Source of the DNA: Craspedostauros australis
Taxonomy: Eukaryota; Bacillariophyta; Bacillariophyceae; Mastogloiales; Achnanthaceae
NCBI GenBank assembly: GCA_026770025.1
Contig: JAMXDE010000010.1
Location: 1,488,001 to 1,552,000 of the forward strand
Direction: 5' to 3'
Length of the DNA: 64,000 nucleotides
Made by a program: the position numbers and the translations under genes. Within the stretch, counting starts at the first letter, position 1, and each line of letters starts with the position of its first letter. This document shows, in pieces, positions 19,924 through 29,932 of this stretch. Under the pieces are notes generated by a model. The model saw nothing but the letters and a program-made list of their open reading frames with translations. It was not told the DNA's origin and did no database searches.

Positions 19924-22022
19924 ATGATCACTGATCTGTATGCGTGGGGCGAGGACATCGAAGCCAGCGCCATCGATCGATCCATCCATCTCCAACACCA
20001 ACTTCTCTGCACCAAACGATCCGTCGTGCATATCGAAACAAGAGGAATGGAGGAAGACTTCCAACCATCAAAGCACTCAAGCAAGGCACAGCGTCCCTCC
20101 TTCGGGACCATCCCGGCTGCCGACTACCAGGATCTTGATGACACCATCGGCGAGGAGAGCAACAGCGATGGCGACAGCGAAAGAGACCACGACGATGACG
20201 AAAGCCGCAAAGTGAGCGCCGGCGTCGGCACCACCATGAATAGGCTCGTCCATGACCATGACGGCACGGATTCTTATCAGAGCTTCGCCGAAATGGTGGA
20301 CAAGGTGCCCGACGGGAAGGCTTCCAGCAACCCCAACGTCACTGGCCGCACGCAAGTGGCTCCTCCGTCTCCAGAACAGAGCGCCCTGGCCGCCAATGAC
20401 GCTAGCACCAGCAAAGCTGGCGAAGCGGCGGGTCGAAAAGGTCGGCGAAGGCGCAAGCGACAGATCGACAGCAACAGACCAAAGACGTACAGAGGAGGAG
20501 AGCTGCAGTTCCCGTGGATGCTGCACCAGCTCCTTGAGGACTCCGCTCGCAACAACTTCGAACACATCATCTCATGGAACCCATGTGGACAAATGTTCAA
20601 GGTCCACGATCGCGCAGCTTTCGTGGAGCAGCTCCTTCCTCGATACGTCCGCCAGTCGAAGTACAAGAGCTTCGCTCGGTCACTCAATCTTTGGGGTTTC
20701 ACCACCTGCCGCAAGTGCTGCGGAGAGAACCGGAGAGGTGCATGTAAGTTTCCATCTTGATTGAATTCAAGTCTCGCCATTGCTGCTGCTGCGTTTGCTG
20801 TTGCTGTTGTCGCTGTCACATCCGTTCCCGATGTCAGTGGAAGTGCTGGTACGCAGGCAATAAAGGAAGATCTCGGAGAGGAAGGTTGCGATGGGCCCAT
20901 CGGCAACCATGGTCCACCTGGTTCCCTCTCTGCCTCTCTCTCTTTCTCTCGTGAAAGATAGGGGACTTCAATCAACACAATCAACACACAGCAACACTCT
21001 CCACCAACATGCCTCAGCACTTGTTGAGCCTTGTGAAAGGTAAAAGCAGCAGCAAGCAAGACTGGACCGAGTCTCATTGAACGCGCATCATCTGACATAA
21101 GATGCTTCGTTATCTCTGCTCTATTTACACGCTCTTGCTTCCTTCCGTTCACCAAACAGACTTCCACCCCTTGTTCGTTCGTGGGCATCCATCTCTCGGC
21201 CACAAGATGGACAGAATCAAAATCAAATTCCAGCATTCCAGGAAGTGCGCGTACTGTAAGCACATCGAAACACACGGTATTGAGAGGGTCCTCAGCCAGC
21301 CAACACCAACGCCAGCAACTCGAGCCCTGCCTTCTGCAGTAATGACGGAAATTCGATCCCCGGCTGGAGTGCAAGCTGCGGCAAATATCGGTGGCGACCA
21401 GTTCGATGCACTCATGAGACCTTCGCAGTTGATTGCTGGCCAACCATTCCCCGCCATGGCCGGCCCTAGATTTGAAGCATCAGAAGTGCCCGATCGCAAT
21501 GCAGATCTTATGCCACTCCCACTGCACGAACATCCAAACGCAAATGCGTTTCTCTTCGAAGGGAACCTGGTGCATCCCACATTCCTTCAAGATCGGGCAA
21601 CCGATAACCTCGGGCTTTTGTGCGGGAACGATGGGCCGATTGTATCAGCTCCAAGCCGAATGGGCAATGACATCAACGAGAATCAGAGAAGCTCCTTCCG
21701 GTCACAAACAGATGTAGTATTCGACCCCATGGCACCACTCTCAATGCCAACGCTTACGTTCCCCCAATTTACATCGCAGTTACCGCATCCACATGCACAG
21801 TCTCAGCAACAACAACCCGCACAGTCAGCTTTCTCATTTCAAGGAGCGTCGACAGGAATGTCAACAGCATCGACAAACACATCTGCAGTGGCGACTGCGG
21901 CTTCGAATAGGGCGACATCGGGACAGGCCTTCACTGGAAATCGACTATCCTTCACTGAAGGATCGCACGAGCTTGGATCGGATTGGATAGACAAATTGCT
22001 GAACCTGATGGGCACCGATTAG
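19924..22022 (+). CDS. heat-shock-factor-type transcription factor (two exons)
   Basis: Model: exon 1 19924-20743, intron 20744-21159 (GTAAGT donor, ACAG acceptor, pyrimidine-rich), exon 2 21160-22022, giving 560 residues. Start is ATG 19924; phase 1 at the junction restores a Tyr (RGA-Y-FHPLF), which is exactly the HSF domain continuation, so the splice is well supported. Residues 1-180 are acidic and low in complexity, with a basic KGRRRRKR patch near 175. The HSF DNA-binding domain runs from about 190 to 310: FPWMLHQLLED, then F..IISW-P-G--F-VHD, LLPRYVRQSKYKSFARSLNLWGF, and FHPLFVRGH in exon 2. The wing loop is unusual, with a Cys pair (CRKCC). No clear heptad-repeat trimerisation region follows; exon 2 is Gln/Ser/Thr-rich, like an activation domain. 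HSFs are the most expanded regulator family in diatoms and act in the nucleus. The specific target genes are unknown. Confidence 0.9.
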
Positions 22023-22426
22023 GCTTCGGAACAGGCAGCATTGAAACAAATAGGATTGCATTGTACACATTATTCTCACTTACATTTACACGTATATGCT
22101 GCTCAACCCAATGCCTATATTTTGGTTGTGCAATCATGTTGCTCGTACCATTGGCTTTGATCGGCTTTGATGAGAAGGATACAGCGGAGCGGGGTTGAGA
22201 GGAGCGTGATATGCACACTCAATGTTGGCTTACTCTTGTTTGATGCATTCACCGCAGAACCCGGCAGCATAATCCCACGACGTGACCATCCTACGATTAC
22301 ATCTCATTTCACGCTTCCATGTGCGAGACCACGAAGGGTGGCGCATGCATGAGGCACCATCTCGATCTTTTCACGAAAGAATAAGTGTGGAGTATCTCAC
22401 AGAGCTGCATAGAGCGATACAAGCTG

Positions 22427-22447
22427 GAGAGAGAGAGAGAGAGAGAG
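22427..22447. repeat. (GA)n microsatellite
   Basis: About ten GA dinucleotides in intergenic DNA. Confidence 0.85.
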
Positions 22448-23194
22448 TGGAGAAAGCAACACCGCACAATCCGAAGGCGATGCCAGCTTCGTTTGTGTTG
22501 CTGTAGCTTCCGTTGCAAGAATATTGAGCATATTACGACGGTCGTGCTCTGCAGTACTCTGAGTATAATAGAAAAAGCTACTGACATGCCACATTCAGTA
22601 GGATGCTGCATACATATAATACAATCCATCGATGCTTCGAGCATTCCTAATGCGATGAAGGAGGCAATGCTGTCGTCCAGGAGCATGCCTCGCTCTTTTC
22701 CACTGTGCACCTGTTATACAACACATTCTATTGGAAAGCAAAAGAGAGTTGAGAGTCATTCCATGCTGTCCTTCGTTCTATTGCACGCTGGTTGAGCGAG
22801 GCATTGCTGATATTCGCCTACTGCACCTACTGTAAATGTACATCGAGCACCAAGTTTCATCCGAGACCAACACCCTGATAACCCTGCCATTCTCCCCTTC
22901 TCTTGTCTGGCTCGTATGGGTGCTCACGTTTTCGTTTTCGGTTGCGTGTGTGTGCAAAATGTGGATTGGAAGGGCTTCGGGAGAGAACTCTCGCCCAGCA
23001 GTCCTGCTCGCGCAGTCATGACAATTCGTTGTGGTAAGCCTCAACCACTCCCCCATCAAGGCAGACCACCTGCGATGGTGGAAAGAGGAGCCCGAGAGGA
23101 TGTACGAACAGCCCATGGGTACGAGCTATGAGCAGAGTACACACGGCGGTCCTACAAATAGAATACTCGTTGCAATACTCTACTCTGCTTGACT

Positions 23195-23214
23195 CCACTC
23201 TCTCTCTCTCTCTA
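23195..23214. repeat. (CT)n microsatellite
   Basis: About nine CT dinucleotides, followed by TAGCGCGCGC. Confidence 0.8.
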
Positions 23215-24390
23215 GCGCGCGCTGAACTCTGAACTCTATTTCTTGCACCTTGCTGGATGAGCAACAGGCAACACGCGTGCCTCAGCGATCAGACACTCCT
23301 GTGGCTGTGGGTTTCAGAAGAAATCCACAACCAAGCGCAAGTGTGTGTAGAGTAGAGTTCTCTCTAGCAGGTAGAGTCAGTAATCCGGTTGCACAAATAG
23401 AATTGGAAACGCAGGCAGAGATACGTTGTGTGGGCTGCTAGTCCGAGTGGAGTACCACACTACTCTATTCCGCACGAGAGCACCATCTTCAGCAGAAGAA
23501 CAATGTCGGGGGCTGTTCGCAATCGAGTTGTTCTTTCGTTTGTATTATTTTGGCCCACCATTTGTGAGAGACCGCAGTTTTGGAGAGACGGGGCATGGGT
23601 TCAACACTTCGCCAATGATGCCGAATCGGTGCAGAAGCGACTATCTCTCTTTTCCAGTCAAATGTTTGCAGCGTGTCAGCGACAATGGCGACGAGTGCGT
23701 TTCTGCAAAGAACGCGTGAGAAAAGGAGACGTGACCAATGGTGTAGAAGAATGAGATGATGCGCAGGACATTGCACTCCAGGAGCGAAGGCCTCTCTCTC
23801 TGAAGACCTCCATCTCCGCATCAGCAGATAGCGATAAGAATCGTGCGTACTCTCCAGAGAGTCGCGTCATGGCAATACTCTTGCTCTTGCGCCATGGCAC
23901 TCCGGAATGCCTCTTTCTCTCATGCGACAAGCACGAAGACGCAGGCTGGCTAAAGCACTCCCATCCACTAGCACCAAGTGTACCGACATCCGAAGAATAG
24001 TGGCCGATGTGGTTCACTCGTGCGCGTATGGTAATGCGTCGATGCTCACGTTCTTGCATGCTCACGTGCTGGCGTGACCATCTTGGACGAGATATGCCCT
24101 GACGGTCCAGACGATGAGACTTGGTCGTGGTTTCTGTCTTGGCCAAGATTTCGGTGAGGCAGGCGTTGCACTGGGTTACTCACGTTATTGATTTTTCTGT
24201 TCTGTCACACATTCCACACAACGGGTGAAGCGTTCGCCGGTAGCTAACTCGCTCTACACCATGCGCATAGTCGTACACACTTGGCGAGTGGCGTCGTTGC
24301 TTCTCTTTCATTCCCAAAGAGCAGGAAGTTCGCATCTGCATCTGCAACTGCAACCAATAGTGCCAGCGCAAAGAGGAGAGGAAGCGCACA

Positions 24391-24417
24391 TAGCTTACAT
24401 AGCTTACATAGCTTACA
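24391..24417. repeat. 9-bp tandem repeat, three copies
   Basis: Three perfect copies of TAGCTTACA. Confidence 0.85.
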
Positions 24418-24596
24418 AGCTCGTAGTTCCAGTATATCACAAGAAGTATAATTGCATGGCATGCACCATGCATGCTCGCAGGACATTATCACGTCTGACG
24501 TTGAGGCACCTCCAGCGGTATTACACGTGATAGTCTATCCGAGCATTCAATTCTATTATACGATACATATAATACATTCCTTTCTTGAGTTTTTGG

Positions 24597-27500
24597 TCAC
24601 GGCACATGCGGAATGTACAGCTGCGTGGAGTACTCAGACAGCGGGGGATCCAAGAGCACGTCCTGTTTCCATGCGTATCTGACGAGGGCGTCATCCACCT
24701 CCGTCCCCAAGTCTTTCACCTCCTTGTTCTCAATCTCCGAGACGATATCGTATGTGTCGCCACCGGCGGCGATGAACGAATTCACAACGACGACATATCG
24801 CCTCTCCAAGTCAAGCGCCGTCCAAGTACTTGCATCAGACGAGATGAATGGGATTCGCATCTCGACCTTCAACAACCGACTCCCGACAGCCGCGCTCATG
24901 TTGACATCGTATCTCAGGCCGGCAGCGTAAGGATAAGCACCATCCAACATTTCCTTCCCCCTCCCGTCCAATGTCGTCACTCCCGCAAATCCCTGCTCCA
25001 GGACCTTCACGATTTCATGCCCGGACAGATTGAACGCGATGGCCTTGTTCTCGAATGGCCACACGCTGAGCACATCGCCAGGGGTGAAGTTGCCCATCCG
25101 GATATCATCTCGGATGGCACCTGAGTTGATGATGCAGATATCTGCTTCCTCGGCCTCCGATAGCAAAGCCTTGGCCACAAGATTGCCAACGCCGCCACCC
25201 TGGCTGTCGATCGTCATGTCGGCAGTGCACAGGATGCCTGCCCCCGCGCCAGGATTCCGTTCGAAGCATATGGATTCCGGCACAGTCGCGAGTACGCTGT
25301 CGAATTTGAGGTTGTCCGTCGGGTCTCGGATAATCGTGCTGTCGGAGTCATCCTTGTCAGATCTCATCAACGACAGAACCACCCCCAAGATGACGCCAAT
25401 GACCAGCACGGCCATCACAACTACGATCACGATGTTTCGTTTCTTATTTTCCTGAACAGCATTTGCGATGATGACGAGACTCCCACGCAGGCTCGACGTG
25501 CGATGGCTTTCGCTGTTGCCATCGACGTTGGCCACTCCACCCACCGTGCCAGTGACATTCTCGTTTCCATCACCAGAACCGTCAATATCACGTACGCCAC
25601 CACTGCCACCGCCTCCAGTAGCAGCAGCAACAGATCTCGATGCCTGCAGTGAGGATAATTCCAACACGGAACCACCATATTCCATTTCCAGACTTGCGTT
25701 GATGCCATTGCAGTCAAGGTCCCTGCTTTCATCACCACGCTGACTCCGCACCATATGCCTGCTGGTTGAAGCCCCATCGTGATTGGCATGATGACTTGAG
25801 TTGCAACCGTCGATATCGAGGTTGAGATCGTCCATGGCTTCCACCTTGGAATCCCGGTCGATCACCAGAGTTGCTTCGATCAGAATCGGGGCACCTCCGT
25901 CCAAGTGCGAAGGATAGGTGAAGCTGTCACGTGACGAACCAAAGCTCCGGCTGGAAGGGATTGGGGAGTGGTGGATTGGCGAGTGCGAACGCTGTCCGTA
26001 AGATTGGTGACTATCAGCGTTGCTATGCTGCGATCGCATTGCGATGTTGTTGATCCTCGAATGTGCAGCAGAGGCATCACCGCCGCTTCGATGCCGCCGG
26101 GTCATATGACTGGGCATGGGTGGCTCAGATGAACCTGATTGCAGGCGAGGTTCCATGTCTGATACCGATTGACCCTGCGATTGGTTTCGTGGCAAGACTG
26201 GGAGCTGGATGCCTGGATCCACATGTGTCTGCCCTGGTCTGTACGTGCTGTGATATGCTCGAACCTTCTCCGAGTGCAACGAATCGGACGATACGTCACT
26301 TCCTCTCCGTCTGAATGGACCGCTGCCTGTTCCAGAGGGGCTCTGCGATGACCGCGTTGTCAAAATTTCGCTTGATGATTCTTCAGGATGCCTCGAGCCG
26401 GTTCTTGTTTGAGCACGTGCAGGTGATGGCGCGTCGAATGGCATGCCATCAGAATGATACGCACCAGGCTGGACCTCATTGCGTGCCACATCTTGTGGTG
26501 AAAGTAGCCCATCGTCGTCGTCGTCGTCGTCATTGTTGCCGTTGTTGTCAGAAACGGCCATATTTGCTGGAGTGTTTGGTAGTCGCTGTATTGATAGTGA
26601 TGCCGACTGAGCAGATCTTTTCAGGTCATTGCAGTCTTGGTGCAGATCGTGTGGGTTGATGTTGCTGGTGTTATGGATGTCTTCAGCATCCATTGCGATC
26701 AAATCATCATTATCTTCGTTTGCTGTTGCTGTTGCTGTTGCCGTTGTTCTTGATGGCAAAGAAGCGAATGCTGAGGAAGATGTTCCTGCAGTCGATGCAT
26801 GAGCGGCTTGACGAAGAGCATTGAGTTCAGCCTTTATGTCTTCGTCCGTCGCGATGTTTTGGAGAACTGGTCGTTGCACTTGCCGCTCCGTGTCGCCATC
26901 AGTCGTCGCAGAGCCGCTTCTCGACGTTGTTTCGAGTCGATCTTCGGTCTTGATGTTGCTGTTAGGAGGGTTTACTTCTGTTTGATGAAAAGATGATGAG
27001 GCTGGAACATAATTGTCAAGTTGCTGTTGCTTGTCATCCACGATTTGTCGTTGGTTTGCGGGCGGCTTTTCGGATGGTTGAAATTCCTCAGATGCGTTTT
27101 GGATGGAGGGTGGAGACTTTGCGTGGCGTTGTTTCTTTGCAGGTTGCTTCAGTTGCTGCTCTCTCTGTTCCCAAAACTTCTGCGCAATCATTGCCTCCCT
27201 GCCAAGCTGCTGCCCCCGATTGCCATTCCTCGCAATGCCATCGTTGCCATCGTTGCTATCAGTGCTGCTGTAAACAGAATCATTTGTGTTTGTGCTTGTA
27301 CTTTTGTGAGTCTGAGACGCAGAACCTCTTGTCTGCAGTGATGCCGCAAGTGGTTTCACATCATCATCTTCGTCGTCGTCATCGATTGAGTGACCACCGC
27401 CGTGAACGAGAGCATCGCCACTGTTGGCAGTTCGCCCAGAGTCTGCAGGTTGGCCTTGTTTGGTTGCAACTCCGTCAATTTTGGCAACACCTGCCGTCGT

Positions 27501-27971
27501 TGTCTCCATCGCCTGTTCTGCATTTGGTGTAATTGTAATTGTACGCGTTTGCGTCGGAGCATGGAATGCTGCCTTCGTTTGTTGCTTCGACTCAGCAACA
27601 AAGGCAGTATCCTGCGCATACTCGTCATCTCCGTTCCTTCCATGGCCTCCTTCAATGGTTGCACCCTCTGGTATGATCGCCGAATTGGTTTTGGCGTCGT
27701 CGTTGGGGGCAGACTTTTCATCCCCATTCGCGGCATCAGCGTCCTGCAATTCTTCCTGTGGCTGGTGGCCGGGGCTGTGATTGCCTTGATGCGCTGAGTC
27801 CATCGGCGGAGGCACCTCTTGATAAACTGCCCCGTCACCGGTGTCATGGTCGTTGTCGTCAACGATCTGTTTCGCAGGTTCATTCGTAACTTCTCGAGTT
27901 GGAGTGGATGTGGCCGTGGCAGAAGAAGGAGCAGCAGCATCCACTTCCTCCAACTTTTGATGGTTCATCAT
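24597..27971 (-). CDS. single-pass membrane protein with a 5'-nucleotidase C-terminal domain
   Basis: A 1124-residue single-exon gene; the protein starts MMNHQK at 27971. Residues 1-840 are hydrophilic, rich in Asn, Asp, Ser and Gln, and probably disordered. A basic stop (KKRN) and a single hydrophobic helix (about 848-872) follow, predicting a type II orientation with the long N-terminus in the cytosol. The last 230 residues (about 887-1115) resemble the C-terminal, substrate-binding domain of 5'-nucleotidases (UshA/CD73 family): G-x-GNLVA-A near the start, NSGAIRDD near 950, LSGHEIVKVLEQG, and NSFIAAGGDTYDIV near 1065. The N-terminal metallophosphatase domain, with its DxH, GD and GNH(E/D) metal ligands, is absent, so catalysis as a normal nucleotidase is unlikely. 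Ligand binding outside the cell or in the lumen is inference. Confidence 0.8.
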   Translation of the reverse strand: MMNHQKLEEVDAAAPSSATATSTPTREVTNEPAKQIVDDNDHDTGDGAVYQEVPPPMDSAHQGNHSPGHQPQEELQDADAANGDEKSAPNDDAKTNSAIIPEGATIEGGHGRNGDDEYAQDTAFVAESKQQTKAAFHAPTQTRTITITPNAEQAMETTTAGVAKIDGVATKQGQPADSGRTANSGDALVHGGGHSIDDDDEDDDVKPLAASLQTRGSASQTHKSTSTNTNDSVYSSTDSNDGNDGIARNGNRGQQLGREAMIAQKFWEQREQQLKQPAKKQRHAKSPPSIQNASEEFQPSEKPPANQRQIVDDKQQQLDNYVPASSSFHQTEVNPPNSNIKTEDRLETTSRSGSATTDGDTERQVQRPVLQNIATDEDIKAELNALRQAAHASTAGTSSSAFASLPSRTTATATATANEDNDDLIAMDAEDIHNTSNINPHDLHQDCNDLKRSAQSASLSIQRLPNTPANMAVSDNNGNNDDDDDDDGLLSPQDVARNEVQPGAYHSDGMPFDAPSPARAQTRTGSRHPEESSSEILTTRSSQSPSGTGSGPFRRRGSDVSSDSLHSEKVRAYHSTYRPGQTHVDPGIQLPVLPRNQSQGQSVSDMEPRLQSGSSEPPMPSHMTRRHRSGGDASAAHSRINNIAMRSQHSNADSHQSYGQRSHSPIHHSPIPSSRSFGSSRDSFTYPSHLDGGAPILIEATLVIDRDSKVEAMDDLNLDIDGCNSSHHANHDGASTSRHMVRSQRGDESRDLDCNGINASLEMEYGGSVLELSSLQASRSVAAATGGGGSGGVRDIDGSGDGNENVTGTVGGVANVDGNSESHRTSSLRGSLVIIANAVQENKKRNIVIVVVMAVLVIGVILGVVLSLMRSDKDDSDSTIIRDPTDNLKFDSVLATVPESICFERNPGAGAGILCTADMTIDSQGGGVGNLVAKALLSEAEEADICIINSGAIRDDIRMGNFTPGDVLSVWPFENKAIAFNLSGHEIVKVLEQGFAGVTTLDGRGKEMLDGAYPYAAGLRYDVNMSAAVGSRLLKVEMRIPFISSDASTWTALDLERRYVVVVNSFIAAGGDTYDIVSEIENKEVKDLGTEVDDALVRYAWKQDVLLDPPLSEYSTQLYIPHVP

Positions 27972-28836
27972 CTTGGCAAAGACTGAGATGCGGGTGGCGC
28001 GTCGCTGGTTGTTCTAATCGGGAATCGGTTGTCGCCTCCGCTTCTTTCAATCCTTCTCTCGTTTGTTGTGCTGTCGATATCCGTACGAATGCGATGTGAG
28101 TGCCGCCGGTGGATCTGCTGTGGCCAGGAATGTGCGCCCCTTGTCTTGTCTTGCGTTTAGGATGGTTCGTTCTCTTGCGATGGTGACCATGCAACTCCTT
28201 GACCGGCCCGCTCCAATGTATGGCAACGTCTCTTGATGGCGATCGTGCAGTGGTCGTGAACTCCTGTGTCAAATACTCGACGAGATCGAACCTCTTGTTG
28301 CGTCCACTCGGAGCGACGACGAATCTCGATGCTTGGTGTGGTGGTCTTGATCACTTTGATTTGTTGACGGGATCAGTCGCCAGCACTCTCGCTGCTCGAT
28401 GGTCCACAGGAGATGCCACACTTGTTGGTAACCAGTGTGGAGGCAACGGTCAGAGGCAAGAGTGTGATTCTCTCTCTCTCTTTTCTGTGCTTGTGGGCTT
28501 GTGTTGCCAAAGCCACACACCGATTGCTGTCTCCGCTGTCTTCCCTCTTTCGAGGTGTTTGTCGTCAACAAGAGCGGACTTTTTCAATGCCGAATCAGTA
28601 TGAAGTGCGTGCAACTAGCGCAAGACAGGTCACAGCTCAGAAAGGAGTCAACCAGCAAGACACGGGAAAACCGACGAAACACGATCAGGCTGAGTCGTGA
28701 GTCGGTACGACTTCTCTGCCAATTGTCCTGTTCGGATTGCCTGTTTGACTAAACCGAATACTTGCATGCAGTACCTATAACGTTAATTAACGTCTGTAAA
28801 TTCAAATCAAGACAAATCTTGGTTCAAAAACAAAAT
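27972..28836. other. intergenic, upstream of the membrane-protein gene
   Basis: About 860 bases covering the 5' side of the minus-strand gene. It shows no supportable frame. The 14-base perfect palindrome ACGTTAATTAACGT lies at 28780-28793, and a small inverted repeat (CAAGACAAATCTTG) follows just before the minisatellite. Confidence 0.4.
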
Positions 28837-29010
28837 AGGTGAAAGTACTCGAGAGTAGGTGAAAGTACCCCAGACTCGACGAAAGTAATTAGGACTAGGT
28901 GAAAGTACTCCAGACTCGACGAAAGTAATTAGGAATAGGTGAAAGTACTCCAGACTCGACGAAAGTACTCCAGAGTAGGTGAAGGTACTCAAAACTCGAC
29001 GAAAGTACTC
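28837..29010 (+). repeat. 20-bp alternating minisatellite, array 1
   Basis: About 8.7 tandem units of 20 bases. Two versions alternate, one starting AGGTGAAAGTACTC and the other CGACGAAAGTA(C/A)T, so the higher-order period is 40 bases. The core GAAAGTACTC is shared by all units. The same repeat, in the same orientation, recurs at 41272-41445. Confidence 0.95.
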
Positions 29011-29764
29011 CCGTTCGTTGAGGTTGCTGCGCCTTGATTCCTCACGGTTCGTTGGAATTCTGTTCCGTGTATTGGGAGGCGCGGTAGTTTAATATATGCT
29101 AAAATAATGGTGTCCACCTCAAGTCTGATTGGTTGTCACATTCTTGGACATGATGACGTCGGCTGAAATGTGCGCGTGCTCTGGCTTCTCTTTGACCTCT
29201 TGCGCGCAAACCATTTCCAAAGTACCTTGATATGGTACAGCATATCCAATGTGATACCATGCACATAGAGCATCCAACTCATCCCACACAGCCTTTCTAT
29301 ATTCGATAGTGAGTCGGATTCTGCACTATTTTCCGATGCCTACCCACTGTGGCAAAGGACATTAAATTACATAGGCGCATTGATTGACACAACGCACTGC
29401 TCGTTGCACATTCCATGTTTTGTCAGGCTCGACTGAACGACAATGCACCATGCTGCAACATACCAGAATCGTCAAAGGTGTATATGAGGGTGTTTGCTTC
29501 CTGCTCGTGCCATCCTTGTCATTTCATCGTGCTTCATCATGGAGAGCCTGCTAGTTGTTGCTCCCTTGCTCTCCTCTCTGCTCTCCCTCCTGTCTCTCCA
29601 CACATTCGTACTCACGGTTGCGCCAATGTCAGTGACAAAGTTCATGGCCTAGCGCTGGTCTGTATTCTGTCACAATTCATCTTACTTCATAGTCTCCATC
29701 CAATTCATCTGAAATCCATGTGTGAATTGTCTTGACTGCTGTATCTCATTGTACTGCTGCCTAT
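29011..29764. other. intergenic between the minisatellite and the LINE
   Basis: About 750 bases with no supportable gene. The end next to the LINE (29682-29764) reads on the minus strand as the continuation of the sequence at 38204-38351, interrupted by the LINE insertion. Confidence 0.4.
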
Positions 29765-29782
29765 TGTACCTCTCATTTATAT
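29765..29782. repeat. LINE target-site duplication, left copy
   Basis: The 18 bases starting TGTACCTCTC match 38186-38203 exactly. They merge into a (TA)n run up to about 29792, which is the likely 3' tail of the minus-strand element. Confidence 0.85.
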
Positions 29783-29932
29783 ATATATATAACACACGGA
29801 TTATAACTGTTAAGTCATGCGCCGAGGGCGCTTTTATTCCGCCTCGTTGATTCAACGTGTATGCACGCAGCGGGAACGGATTGACACTAGGTGTCGGTGT
29901 GTGGAGGCGTCTGCTCTGAGGTCGGGTCAGCA

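Larger units (their letters stand above)
22023..24596. other. 2.6-kb intergenic stretch, no supportable gene
   Basis: This separates the converging HSF gene and 5'-nucleotidase-domain gene. No frame is convincing: the longest (23676-24146 and 22309-22710, both minus) lack motifs or an ATG in a good position. It contains (GA)n at 22427-22447, (CT)n at 23195-23214 and a 9-base tandem repeat at 24391-24417. Confidence 0.4.

Noticed and set aside
28837-29010. CRISPR-like appearance of the regular 20-bp repeats
   Set aside because: The units are contiguous, with no unique spacers, there are no cas genes and the genome is eukaryotic; it is a minisatellite. The same holds for 41272-41445.
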